Source of the DNA: Topomyia yanbarensis | Taxonomy: Eukaryota; Arthropoda; Insecta; Diptera; Culicidae | Direction of reading: 5' to 3' | DNA: 64,000 nt | Assembly: GCF_030247195.1 (NCBI RefSeq) | Contig: NC_080672.1 | Location: 402,893,037 to 402,957,036 of the forward strand | In this document: positions 1 to 10,793 of the stretch, piece by piece | Numbering within the stretch: the first letter of the stretch is position 1 | Layout of the letters: each line of letters starts with the position of its first letter | Made by a program: the position numbers and the translations under genes | Notes under the pieces: generated by a model | Told to the model about the DNA's origin: nothing | What the model saw: only the letters and a program-made list of their open reading frames with translations | Database searches by the model: none

Positions 1-436
1 GTTTGCATTCTAAGATCTTAATCTGTTCAAGAGAGGGGTCCTTAAAGCAGCCAACCCCGTGCTCCAACAGTTCTTCGCATTTCAGGCCCGGTTCGGACAC
101 TACCCCATCGATTTCACAGGCCACACAAGGCACGTACGCTTTAAATTCCCGCGTAAAGCGCTCACAGCAAGCAATCGCGTTTGCCTGGCCGAGATCACTC
201 ACTAGAACACGTATCTTGTTTGCCCGAACACGTGTTATCTGAGTTACGGCCGGGTAATTAGCAGTCAGATCTCGAGAAAGTTTTAATATATTAACCGGTT
301 TCTCTCCGGTCCGAAAATATACCACCCATGGCCCAGAGGAACCTTCTGGGTACTGCTTTATACGGGGAGCAATGCGAGTATTAGGGGGATCAGGGACTTC
401 CATGATTGCATCAGATGGTATTTCGCCCTCGGCCAT
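1..436 (-). CDS. Non-LTR retrotransposon ORF1 (gag-like), N-terminal part, cut by window edge
   Basis: An uninterrupted minus-strand frame runs from an ATG at 434-436 to base 1, giving 145 codons with no stop, so the gene continues outside the window. The product starts MAEGEIPSDAIMEV and carries stretches such as GPWVVYFRTGEKPVNIL, YVPCVACEIDGVVSE and CEELLEHGVGCFKDP. From memory these resemble the ORF1 proteins of mosquito LINEs of the jockey/LOA/R1 type, which bind element RNA and escort it to the nucleus; no database was searched. The zinc-knuckle part would lie outside the window. The frame has no lesion, unlike every other LINE piece here, so this copy may be young. A decayed paralogue lies at 16190-16745, also on the minus strand. 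The start was chosen because it is the first ATG after in-frame stops and follows an AT-rich leader. Clade is unsure; ORF1 identity is fairly sure. Confidence 0.5.
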   Translation of the reverse strand, partial: MAEGEIPSDAIMEVPDPPNTRIAPRIKQYPEGSSGPWVVYFRTGEKPVNILKLSRDLTANYPAVTQITRVRANKIRVLVSDLGQANAIACCERFTREFKAYVPCVACEIDGVVSEPGLKCEELLEHGVGCFKDPSLEQIKILECK

Positions 437-700
437 TTAAGCACGAGGGCAGAGCGTTATATAAACGGGAATGTGTCTTATTATTTGATTACAAGGTAGA
501 GTAAAAGTAGGGAAAAGGAAAGAAAGCAAACGAGGAAAAAAAATAAAGCAAAACTTATCTGCAAACAACGTCGATTGTTCCGCACCAGCGAAAACAATGT
601 ACTGGATTTACTGTCGGCACCAGCAGAACGGCTGCTAACGAACGAACAAAGGATGACCTTGACTCACTAAAATTTACACACCGAGCACCACTGTGAAATA
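437..700 (-). other. Probable 5' untranslated leader of the LINE
   Basis: On the minus strand this is the DNA just upstream of the ORF1 start. It has repeated TTCGTTCG-like words, pyrimidine-rich tracts (about 500-545) and no long reading frame. LINEs of this group carry internal promoters in such leaders, but no promoter motif could be fixed here. The exact 5' end is not visible; it probably falls near 670-710, before the MITE fragment. Confidence 0.5.
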
Positions 701-744
701 TAACGATCCGTTCCGTTCAAAGGTTGGGAGACGTATGAATTGCA

Positions 745-910
745 ATAACTTAAGTTCTATAGCTGATCCTTGTAACTGTTAATACTCAAATGAAAGGCAA
801 TAATTACATTTATTAGCCTTACTTGTTTTTGTGAGCAAATCTTCCCTCAGTCAAAAGTTATAGCTGTTTAAAAATGTTGTCCACAAACAACATGGGCACG
901 AAGAGGTTAA
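745..910 (-). mobile_element. Truncated copy of the TTAACCC-ended MITE
   Basis: Read on the minus strand it starts near TTAACCTCTTCGTGCCCATG and continues through TTGCTCACAAAAACAAGTAAG and TTATTGCAATTC. It matches the first ~170 bp of the copies at 14954-15473 and 24653-25131. The rest is missing where it meets the LINE leader, so it was cut by insertion or deletion. Confidence 0.5.
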
Positions 911-1855
911 GTCCATATCAACATTTGAATAGGGCTAATAAGATTTGTAAACAAACTTTTGTTTTGCTGATTTCTCTTAATTTGTTGTCATTTCAACACA
1001 GAAAACATTTGAAATTGATTCTGCCAAGGGTAAAGATGTTGATTCATGTATATTTTTCATAAAATTCAACTCGTTGGCGGAATAATGAGCGAAATAAGTT
1101 TGTTTACAAAAGTCTCATTAGCCCTTTTGAAGAATTACTATTGAAGTGTCATTGAAATAGAACAAAAATATTTTTCAAATCTGCCATGGGAAAAAATAGC
1201 GGTATGTTTATTGAACAATTTTAAAAAAAATATTGAGATTGGACCAATTCTTTTATGAAAAGTCTTACTCGGCAGTAGTTATAACATTCATGTAATCAAT
1301 GACATTTTAAAGCCGCTGATTATTTAACCTGGGATTAAAAATTATAATTTGAAATTCAAAACATCTAGCTTTAAAATAAACCAAAAAAAAAATACTCAAC
1401 TCAACTGAAAATTCAAAATCTATGCAGTAGATACTTTGCAATTTATTTCCCAAAAACAGCTCACTTGTGGGCTTCGAAAGTAAAGGATCACCTTAATCCA
1501 AATTCAATCCCAAATTAAAACCACAATAGCATGAAAATCAACATTACCAGCTTTTCCCTTCTCCATAGGTCATTGTAAATAATAAAGGATATGGTAGAAA
1601 GGTAAAGTGTTGATGCTTCGCCTACTAAACGGAAGGACGACGATTCATCACACTTTACCATACACACCTACGTCGCGGAGTCGAAGTTTTGGAAGGGTAT
1701 AAGGGCTAGGATTCAACCTACGTCTAATCTACGTACCTAGTCTACGAGTAGGGCTTCTCGAACAAGAATAGAAAGTCTTGTTTAGTTCTTGATGTATTCA
1801 ATATCTGGGCAGCCAGTTACCGAGAGTGTTGTGCAAATGTGTAAATTCTTGGGCG
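911..1855. other. AT-rich DNA without recognised features
   Basis: The stretch is AT-rich with short homopolymers. I saw no convincing reading frame, terminal repeat or RNA gene. A small self-complementary patch near 1590-1670 (TTTACCAT / ATGGTAGAAAGGTAAA words) may be the remains of a hairpin element. Confidence 0.5.
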
Positions 1856-1862
1856 TTTTTGT

Positions 1863-2694
1863 GCCTTTCTCATATAGAAAGGTTATGCAATCACTCTAAA
1901 AATCTTCAACCTAATCCCTCAGTCTCCGTTCGTCGAGATCGGAAAATGTCTGTGTGTGCATATGTGTGTATGTGTGTATGTGGAAAAAAATGTCAGCTCT
2001 GTTTCTCAGAGTTGGCTGGACCGATTTGCACAAACTTAGTCTTAAATGAAAGGTACAACCTTCCCATCGGCTGCTATTGAATTTTTTATTGATTGGACTT
2101 CCGGTTCCAGAGTTACGGGTTGAAGAGTGCGTCCACACAGCAAATTCCCTTATAAACTAAAATGAAAAATTCTCAAAGGGGGGAGTAAGGGAAAATTTCA
2201 AAATCGAATTTGCATTTTTGATGCCAAATGACTTTAAAATACATGAAACGTTGAGATTTGATGAAATCTCTAAAAAAATGTTTTTGACTAAAATTGACTT
2301 TTTTGGACTTTGGCACCTTTTTGCCTTTCTCATATAGAAAGGTATTGCAATCACTCTAAAAATCCTCAATCTAATCCCGGCCCGGAGGGCCGAATGCCAT
2401 ATACCATTCGACTCAGTTCGTCGAGATCGGAAAATGTCTGTGTGGGTATGTATGTGTGTGTGTGATTTTTTTTTTGACTTTTTAGGCGTAGGTAGGAGTA
2501 TCCAGTGAGGGGTTGCTACTTTAAAATTAAAACTAGTTTAAAACTTCTTAACAAGTTGAAAATTTTCGACAGGGTCCGGACCCCCCGGATCCTCTTCCTT
2601 GATCCGCCGCTGGTTTTAAGCGATGTTTCAGTGTCGACACATAGCATCTCAAGATCGTGGCTGTCGATTGCACCACTAGGTGGATTAAAACAGG
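1863..2694 (+). mobile_element. Compound TG-core (HINE-like) element, two 5' ends and one 3' end
   Basis: A first 5' end (GCCTTTCTCATATAGAAAGG) begins at 1863 after TTTTTGT. It is followed by a body with GTCGAGATCGGAAAATGTCTG, a TG/TATG microsatellite at 1950-1985 and the block ending GGACTTCCGGTTCCAGAG. A second 5' end starts at about 2323, directly after GGACTTTGGCACCTTTTT. The single 3' end, CACCACTAGG then GGATTAAAACAGG, closes at 2694 in a T-run. It has no coding capacity; the Cys/Val-rich frames here come from the microsatellite. Identity as one family is sure, assignment to Helentron-like elements is inference. Confidence 0.5.
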
Positions 2695-4044
2695 TTTTTT
2701 TTCAAGAAGACATATCTACAATGAGTGACTCTCATTGTTTACTTTCTCTTCTGTTAATAATTCGGTCGCTTTAACATTTATCCCACAACTCTTTGCATAA
2801 TATACTAGTTAAAACCACCGTCTTTCGATCTGTACTCCTAAATAAGTGAAAAATGTTATAGTGACGCCGTAAAAATCAAAAGAGAGTCACTCATTGTAGA
2901 TATGTCGTTTTGAATGAAAGCTCTAGAATTGTTATTTGCTTAAATTGCTTAAACTTTCAGCTACTATACATAATTGACTGTACAAATATGAAAGAGCAAA
3001 TAAAACAATTGCTTTACGCATTAGTATACAGTGAAAAGTCGATTTCAACAACTTTTTGGTTCGGTTTTTGCCAGCCTATTGAATTTGACACAAATTGATG
3101 CCCATCGAGTATCAAATGGTGTGTTAAAATTGGAATAATCATTAATTGTTACTTCAATACCGGGAGAGTTCTTAGGTTATCACGTAGTTCATTCATAAAT
3201 TGATATAAATTTAAAATGGAGGATTGTTAATAATTTTTATCAAGTATTGTGGTAAAAAACATGACAAAAGGGGAGGAACAGGTCAAGTTAACTCTCATGA
3301 AAATAGGTACAATCATTCAACATATGCGTTTAAAGTTGTACAACTCGTACAATTTGAAACATATTATAAATTACAGCGACATGTTTCATGGTTTTTAACC
3401 GACGAACCAAGCAAAAATACTAAGAATCCTTTTTTGGGATCATTTTTCTTATTTTAAAAGTGCAAAATATGCAACGAAACGCGATTTTTGAAAATTTTGG
3501 TGTGGTCAATTCCCTTAAGGAAAATGTACACAATATAATAGGAAATTGTTATGAGGTTTAGTCTAGAAGCTGAGAAATAATATTCAATAGCTCAATTTTT
3601 TGTAAATAATGAAAAAACTGTGTCCCGATGTTGTCAACCTTCATTACACCAAAGGGCTGATAAAAGCGGACCATCACTGTATTAACAATGCAAAAACTAC
3701 TTTCTTTCTACAACCTGCTCTTTTAAACATACTCTCTTAAACTCACACTTTTCAACTTACTCTTCGCAACTTTTTGTCCCAAACTTGTTCGCTCGAACTT
3801 GTTCTGTCAAATTTACTGTCAATTGTCTTGTAACAAATTTACTCTCTACGATTTACTCGCTAGAACTCTTCCCATGAAATCACTCTCTAACATCTACTCT
3901 ATCAAATTTATTCTCTTGAATTTACTCTATCTCCCTGTCTCTCTCTTGCTTGCGTGTCGAGTTCGACTGTGACGTTTTACTGTGATTTTTCATGTATTTT
4001 GCATGTATTGTATTCATGAGCGATAAATAAATAAATAAATTTTT
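2695..4044. other. AT-rich intergenic DNA with degenerate short repeats
   Basis: No gene is supported. Between about 3720 and 3935 a pyrimidine-rich stretch repeats variants of AATTTACTCTCT and CTCGAACTTGTTC at roughly 15-25 bp spacing, a decayed short tandem array. A short inverted echo of the SINE/HINE flank (GAGTGACTCTCATTG at 2721 and GAGAGTCACTCATTG at 2882) brackets 2720-2896. Confidence 0.5.
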
Positions 4045-4197
4045 TACGGCTTAGTCTTTAAAGAATGGTTAGAACGTATTTTAATTTTTATCCGACGTCG
4101 GGTGTTCTTCTCCTGAAGATGGTGCTGAACATCATCGACACGTCGGACAAAGAATAAAAATACTTCTACTCATTCCTTAAAGACTGACTAAGCTGTC
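4045..4197. mobile_element. Hairpin MITE, ACGGCTTAGTC type
   Basis: The ends are inverted repeats: ACGGCTTAGTCTTTAAAGAATG on the left and CATTCCTTAAAGACTGACTAAGCTGT on the right. Inside are CGACGTCGG and CTGAAGATGGTGCTGAACATCATCGACACGTCGG-type words (only key parts given). The element at 28621-28771 has the same plan, so this is a family. About 150 bp, non-coding. Confidence 0.5.
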
Positions 4198-4538
4198 AAA
4201 AATCAATAAAAAATACTTACACAAAATGAAAAATTCTTCGTTCATCTTAGGGTCATGAGCCTAGTTTCATCATATTCATTTTATCGTCTTGTCCATTTAA
4301 AACTATTAGAACAGCGTCTGCCATCCTAACGTATTGACTCAAATGGTAGGCTCAAAATTGGGATATCTCCCCTTTTCCTGTGACAAATTCCAAACAAAAT
4401 CAAAAATCAAATATTTCACTATTTGGACTTGCCCTTTGCCACCATGGGAAAATATTAGGGAAAATGCATTATTTCTGAAACTATTTACATTTTTTCTGTT
4501 TCCATTATAAACGTTTCAATTTTAGGGTCAATCGACAT

Positions 4539-4781
4539 CCCGAGCAAACGAATACACCCATGCTCATGGGGTTTGACATGGGTGTTTGAAATGGGTTCAA
4601 CCCTTGAAAACGCCATCAACATGGTCCGGTAGATCCCATATAAAATACCATATGTTGGTGTATTTATGGGTTATTGAAACCATTTTATGGTGTCTTGGTG
4701 GTTGTGAATTTTGGCACGGACCATGTTTAAGGCCTTTTCAAGGGGCTATGTGGTGTTTGAACCCATGAGTATTTGCTCGGG
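4539..4781. mobile_element. 243-bp MITE with CCCGAGCAAA termini and AT duplication
   Basis: The left end is CCCGAGCAAACGAATAC; the right end is GTATTTGCTCGGG on the opposite strand. The element is flanked by AT at 4537-4538 and 4782-4783, a 2-bp target duplication. It contains several ATGGGTTT/AACCCAT words in both orientations. Its termini and 2-bp duplication resemble the 987-bp element at 35897-36883, suggesting related transposases. Confidence 0.5.
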
Positions 4782-4924
4782 ATACCAACCAAGCTATACT
4801 CGTCTGATGAAAAATTTCCATCTATTCCTATTTTTCTAGGAAAAATTCGAGCATTCGAATGAAAATATTTTCGTTGTTATAAAAAATAAAAGAAATGTTA
4901 AAAGTTAGAAGATCGCGGTATTTT

Positions 4925-5030
4925 GTTAAATTAGTTATGGAATTTGCGTTTTGACTTTTTCTCATCAAAAGTTAGCGTTTAGTGACAGGACAATGCTAGC
5001 GCCGGTAGCATTGATGGTAGCTCAAAATAG
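4925..5030 (+). repeat. Fragment of the TTAGTGACAGGAC dyad MITE family
   Basis: Contains TTAGTTATGGAATTTGCG, CTCATCA and TTTAGTGACAGGAC, matching one arm of the elements at 17265-17500, 33166-33545 and 62600-62945. The opposite arm is absent. Confidence 0.5.
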
Positions 5031-5857
5031 GGATGTCCGATTATGATTTAATTATTCGATCAATGGCAATCGAATTTTTTTTAATCGATTAGTAACTGAT
5101 AGATAATCGAAGTAGTTGATTAATTTGTCTCGATTAAAAAATGATTTTTTAATAATTAGCTTATAGAAAATTTGACTGTTGCGAAAATTCTTTTTCGACC
5201 GACAAATCGGATGCTTCGGAGTCGACAAATTAACTAACCGACTAAGTTGGGTTTTATCTGGTTTCAGTTTTAAACTATCAACTAATCGATTCAATCCGCT
5301 GAAATAGACTGATTTCTACAGATTAAGTCGGACACAATTAATAGCCTGTCGCATCGGCAGACGTCCATGTTAGTCTCCCATAAGAGTCGGTGCAACAACC
5401 GACCGATTAATTGGTTGCTTGGTGGGCTAATTGTGTCAATGCAAAATGACTAGTCCGTGGTAAAAGCGGGAAGGTTTTGTATGTGGTGCTTTAATTTGAC
5501 ACAGCTCAATGAGCTAGCTAAACGGAGCCGCGGTTTTTTTACAAAGTTTAACACAAAGCGAATGTTAGTGGCTGTCCATCCGATATCATGCTCGCATTTT
5601 CTCGCCAACTGAGTCTTGGTAGTCTTTTATTTCGCTCTTTTTGTAATACACCTTCATGTTGTCGTCGCTAATGCTGCCACGATCTCATGTTATTCTTTAT
5701 TTCTTGCACTTACGGGTCACGAGTATGAACGCGCCTCCGTTAGTATCAGTTTTCTCACTGATAGGGATTTTGTGGGACTGGATGCAGCTTTTACCGTTGC
5801 CATTAATGCGTGATTGTAGCATAAAGTGTTTTTTTTTGCTGAGTCAATTTGATGAAC
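5031..5857. other. Intergenic DNA, no gene recognised
   Basis: Many ATCGATTA / TAATCGA words occur between 5050 and 5290, possibly an old palindromic element, but no clear ends were seen. Overlapping frames at 5616-6063 are not supported as genes because one runs straight into the SINE that follows. Confidence 0.5.
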
Positions 5858-5866
5858 GTTATCAAT

Positions 5867-6036
5867 TTTTTTTTTTTTATTTCGATTATAGAGGTTTTAA
5901 CCTTAAGGTCATTCGCCTCTTCGGGTTAGAAAAATCTCTTATGAAAAATTTCAAACCCTATGTGCGGGGTCGGGACTCGAACCCAGGTGCGCTGCGTACA
6001 AGGCAATCGATTTACCAATACGCTACGCCCACCCCT
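5867..6036 (-). mobile_element. tRNA-derived SINE (Feilai-like), complete with target duplication
   Basis: Read on the minus strand, the head starts GGGTGGGCGTAGCG and contains an RNA polymerase III A box (TAGCGTATTGG) and B box (GGTTCGAGTCC) at tRNA-like spacing. A tRNA-unrelated body follows, then CTCTATAATCGAAAT and a poly-A tail (poly-T at 5867-5878 on the plus strand). The 9-bp duplication GTTATCAAT flanks it at 5858-5866 and 6037-6045. Intact promoter boxes and perfect duplications point to a fairly recent insertion. The resemblance to the Aedes SINE Feilai is from memory. Confidence 0.5.
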
Positions 6037-6045
6037 GTTATCAAT

Positions 6046-7318
6046 ATTGTATCCATGACATGATGGAACTGGATAAAGGCGACTTCACCAATAATTTATC
6101 ATTCGCTTATATGTTGCCAAATAATCGAGATAATCGTATAATTCCATGGAACCAGTTGTGATGGTACCGGTTTATCTCTAGTTAATGTACGCGGCAATGC
6201 GAATTTCCGGGAAGAAAAATGTAGAAAATATTTCCAAAGCTTTCGGTATTCTTTTAAATCACGAGAAGTTTTTCAAGGTGTGAAATTATTATTCATTTTT
6301 TTTCTTCTTCAAAGCAACAGGAAAATTATTCTATCAAAGGTTACTTGTCAATACCGTTTTAACAATTCACTTCAGTACATTCCAACAATTCACTATCGTG
6401 CATAGTTCCAAAACAAAGTTCCTTCAGTTTGATCTCCAATCTAATTAAACGCCGAAACGATAATCGATTTCGATTATTTCAAATTCCATCCCAACCAATC
6501 ACCGAACTCCGAGCCCAAGCCCGACCCCGACATCAACCCAAGCTGCAGCTGCCCCGTCACAACTGGGGCGACAACGTCTGATGTCTGAATCGATCCCTAT
6601 CCGAAATTAAATAACGACACTGTAACGGACTCCCAATCGAACACGCGGAGCACCCAAATCGACGACCAGAAGTTTTCCCCATCCGCAGTCGAGAAAGTGA
6701 AACAAGAAGAAACACTTAAAATTCAATTCATTCGTGGATTCGTGCCATTTGTCAACTACAGAACCGAAACCCAAGTCGTCCGTTGTCCAGTACGCGCGGC
6801 GCATCCACCATTTCCCAAGCCATGCCCAGCAGCCCAGACAGGACAGGAAAGGAATATGAAACGACTGTTTTATAACCCCTGTGGGCATCTGAACTCCCCC
6901 TCCGCACTATCTCAAACTCAACGGGGAAATATTTTTTCCTTGATCTCGCTCTGTATTCAGTCAGACTCAGGCCCGAACCTGACACTTTCTACTGTTTTCC
7001 CGAGCTTCTTATTCAAAAGACGCCCTTGTTCACTGACCCATTCATAATATCCTGTCTGGAATGTTGTCTATGCTGATGCTTCTTCGTGATCGTTTTTGGT
7101 TGAGTGGAGGGGGTTGGTTGGCTGGGGCTGTCCGAGGCAGTTGCTTGGTCCTTTCCAGCTAGCTGCGGGAAAATGTGCAAATTATATCCTTATTAGGATG
7201 TTAAGCGCGACAAGATGGACCAACATTTTCGTTAATGTTGTTTTTTTCTTCTTTTTTGCAGGTACGTGAAATTTTTGCTCCAGCATATTTCTGCCAATAA
7301 TTAGGTGAGTCACGTTTT
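6046..7318. other. Unique, GC-richer DNA; possible regulatory or untranslated exon sequence
   Basis: From about 6480 to 7160 the sequence is more GC-rich than its surroundings and shows no repeat hallmarks. Overlapping frames exist on both strands (for example 6697-7047 plus, 6607-6888 minus), which argues against any one being real. Pyrimidine tracts before AG at about 7240-7260 (TTTTTTTCTTCTTTTTTGCAGG) look like a plausible 3' splice site, but no exon could be built. Confidence 0.5.
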
Positions 7319-10300
7319 GCCTTTCTCAATAGAAAGGTATTGCAATTGCTCTGAAAACCGACTTTTTAACGGAGGTCCGGAGGGCCGAGTGACATATACC
7401 ATTCGATTCAGTTCGTCGAGTTCGGCAAATGTCTGTGTGTGTATGTATGTGTGTGTGTATGTATGTGTGTGTGTATGTGCGTCTGTGTGTGTGTACGCGA
7501 ACACAATCTCACTCACTTTTCTCAGAGATGGATGAACCGATTTTTAAAAACTTAGTCCCAAATGAAAGGTGCAACGTTCCCATAGGCTGCTATTGAATTT
7601 CTAATGGATCCGACTTCCGGTTCCGGAATTACAGGGTGATGAGTACGAACACGCAGAAAATGTCGATTTTAAGAAATCCTGCAATGAATGTATAAAGGTG
7701 AAAATTTTTCCAAAATATGACCACAACTGCTTAGATTTGTAGTATTAGGTCACTAACATCCATTCAAAGTCTATTTGGCCACATTGGCCACCATCATCGG
7801 TTCCGGAAGCCCCGGCGGAAGTATCTAAATTCAGAATAACAGTCACATCGGTTTCTCGGAGATGGCTAGACCGATTCGACTAAACTTGATCTCAAATGAA
7901 AGGCATTGCATCTCCGTAAATGGCTATTTAATTTCATCCCGATCCGACTTCCGGTTCCGGAGTTACAGGCTGTGGCGTGCGATCACATAGCAAATTGGGA
8001 TTCAAACCGATACTCCGATGAAAGCAAAAAAGGTAAAAATTTCGCTAAAATGTCTCTCAAACAACTTAAATTTGCTGTTCTAGGTCACCAACAGCCAAAC
8101 AAACTTTCGTTGACTACATTGACCACCATAGACGGTTCCGGAAGTGCCCGGGAAAAGCGGCCATCTTTCAAAATTTACGAACTCACATCAGTTTCCCGGA
8201 AATGGTTTGGCCGATTTTCACAAACTTAGTCCCAAATGATAGCTATAATATCCCCACAGATGTGTATAAAATTTCATACGGATCGCTTATATGGGTCCGG
8301 AAATATAGACTAAATCGTCACGTCACATATGAAATTCCCATATTAGCCGGAACTCAAATTTTTTTTTCAAAAGGGGGACCCCATGAAATTTCAGAAATCG
8401 AATTCGTATTTTTGATGACAAACGTCTTTAAAATGCATGAAACGTCGAGATTTTATGTTATTTCGAAAATTTTTTTTTTTTTAAATCGACTTTTTGGGAC
8501 TTTGCCGATTTCGCACCTTTTTACATTTCTTATAAAAGAAATGTATAGAATTCGCTCAAACTTTCAAGATTTTTTCCGAGGCCCGGAGGGCCGAGTCTTA
8601 TATACCAATCGACTCAGCTCGACGATTTGGGACAATGTCTGTGTGTGTGTGTGTGTGTCTGTGTGTGTGTGTGTATGTAACGGACAAATTCTCATTCGTG
8701 TTTCTCAGCAATGGCTGAACCGATCTTATCCAAACCAATTTTAAATGAAAGAACTAAAAAACAGTATGAACGCTATTAATTTGTTTTTGATTCTGATGTT
8801 TAGTTTCCAAGATATAAATGTTTGAATGCGTAAAAATGGCGTTTTTGCAGTTTTTTTAAATTATCTGCCGAAATTGACAATATAGATTAACAATTTATAT
8901 TTTTTTAGACAGCTTTAACGAATACCTTTCGAACAAGCTATAGATTTTTGAAATCGGACTATTATCAAAAGAGATACTTAATATTAAATGCGGACGAAAG
9001 ATTTTCATCATTTCCCATTGCCAGAAATATGACCAAAAACATGTAATCTATTATTAACGCCAAAACGGCTTATTTTAGGTCAATAGTATCTTCGGAGAAT
9101 TTAATGGAGGCAATATGCCCTTTCTTTTGGTATTGTGCTTTTGCTGATTAATCCCCCTATGAGTGAGATATTTTCACAAATTTTCGTGGAAGTGATTATA
9201 TCGAAATGATGTCTTCAGCAAATTTGTAGCTCTTACTTTTGCGAATAACTTTACTGAAGACTTCAAATATCTATTTTGAATACTTTAAAAGTTATGGCTT
9301 ATTGTTTGGGGATTACTCTTTGTCGCCTATTTATTGTTCAATATAGTAATAATCCATTGAAATAAGCCAAACATTATTTCGATAAAACGAATTTCGTGTT
9401 TCATTTTTCTATCTACAACCGCTAGAAATAATCACCGAATACTTCCAAGTTGTCTGGAAGGAACTTGATAACTTATCAGTGCAAAAATGTTCATTTGTGC
9501 TAACCTTCTGACTGCATTTTTTCTAACTTATTACCATCGGATCGATCTGAAACATATCGGAAAATGAAAAGCGAAGTAAATAACTCCAAGCAACGGCGTA
9601 GCCAAGAGAAGGTTTTGGGGTTTTACACCATACAACACAACCCCCCCCCACCCAAAAAAAAAAATATTGGATTGAAGTTGAAAATTGATAACCTGTTGTT
9701 GTAAACATCATGAGGACTTTTGATAAATTGTCGGAATGGGGTCCTGATATGTAACTGATATATTGGTCTTGATTTCACAGTTGTCTAATAGCATCAATAT
9801 CAAATTCCTGCCTGAAAACATTCCAATAGAAAATTCCAGAGTTCTGTAATCAATCATAATGATCAGATTTATTTTCAAATTGAGCTCGTTTTTGTAGAGA
9901 TGTACTGTAATAAGGGTCTTTATTTAATAGGATGCGAAGTTAAAATTGATTTAATGTCTATGAAACATAGAACTGCTCACCAAAAAAATGCATAACTTTC
10001 AACATTTGCTAAACATGTTTTTGCCTTTCTCATTCACTCTAAAATTCGTCAATCTAATCCCGTACCGGAGGGCCGAGTGTCATATGCCAATCGACTGAGA
10101 TCGTCGAGATCGGAAAATGTCTGTGTGTGTATGTATGTGTGTGTGTATGTGTGTATGTGGAAAAAATGTGACCTCTGTTTCTCAGAGATGGCTGGACCGA
10201 TTTGCACAAACTTAGTCTCAAATGAAAGGTACAACCTTCCCATGCTATTGAATTTTTTATTGATTGGACTTCCGGTTCCGGAGTTACGAGTTGAAGAGTG

Positions 10301-10444
10301 CAATCACACAGCAAATTCCCATATAAACTGAAATGAAAAAAAATCAAAATCAAATTTGTATTTTTGATGCCAAATGACTTTAAAATGCATGAAACATTGA
10401 GATGTTTGACAAAAATTGACTTTTTTGGACTTTGGTACATTTTT

Positions 10445-10793
10445 GCCTTTGTCATGTAGAAAGGTTATGCAATCACTCTAAAAATCGTCAATCATACCGG
10501 CCCGGAGGGAGTTTGCAGTAAGGGGTTGCTACTTTAAAATTAAAACTAGTTTAAAATTTCTTAACAAGTTGAAAATTTTCGGCAGGACCTGGACCTCCCG
10601 GATCTTTCTCCATGATCCGCCGCTGGTTTCAAGCGATGTTTCAGTATCACATGGTATCCATTGTATGTATGTGCAAATCGTACTGAACATGAAATATTCA
10701 TTTCCACCATTGTATTGAACATAACCAGCCATGTAATCGTAGTCTGGACAAATGAGACAAGCACAATTGCACCACTAGGTGGATTAAAACAGG
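10445..10793 (+). mobile_element. Small TG-core element nested in the 5.0-kb unit
   Basis: Begins GCCTTTGTCATGTAGAAAGG and ends CACCACTAGG then GGATTAAAACAGG at 10793. Most of the usual body and the TG microsatellite are missing. The corresponding nested copy is also present in the 52885-56415 insertion, at about 54025-54410. Confidence 0.5.

Noticed and set aside
5950..6036. A tRNA gene on the minus strand
   Set aside because: A and B boxes are present, but the unit continues into a SINE body with poly-A and a target duplication.
6607..7047. Overlapping frames on both strands as an exon
   Set aside because: Three mutually overlapping frames in a GC-richer region are expected by chance; no splice structure could be built.
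7305..8744. Cys/Val-rich frames (VCVCVC) on the TG microsatellites
   Set aside because: Products of TG repeats in transposon bodies; the opposite strand gives matching THTH frames.
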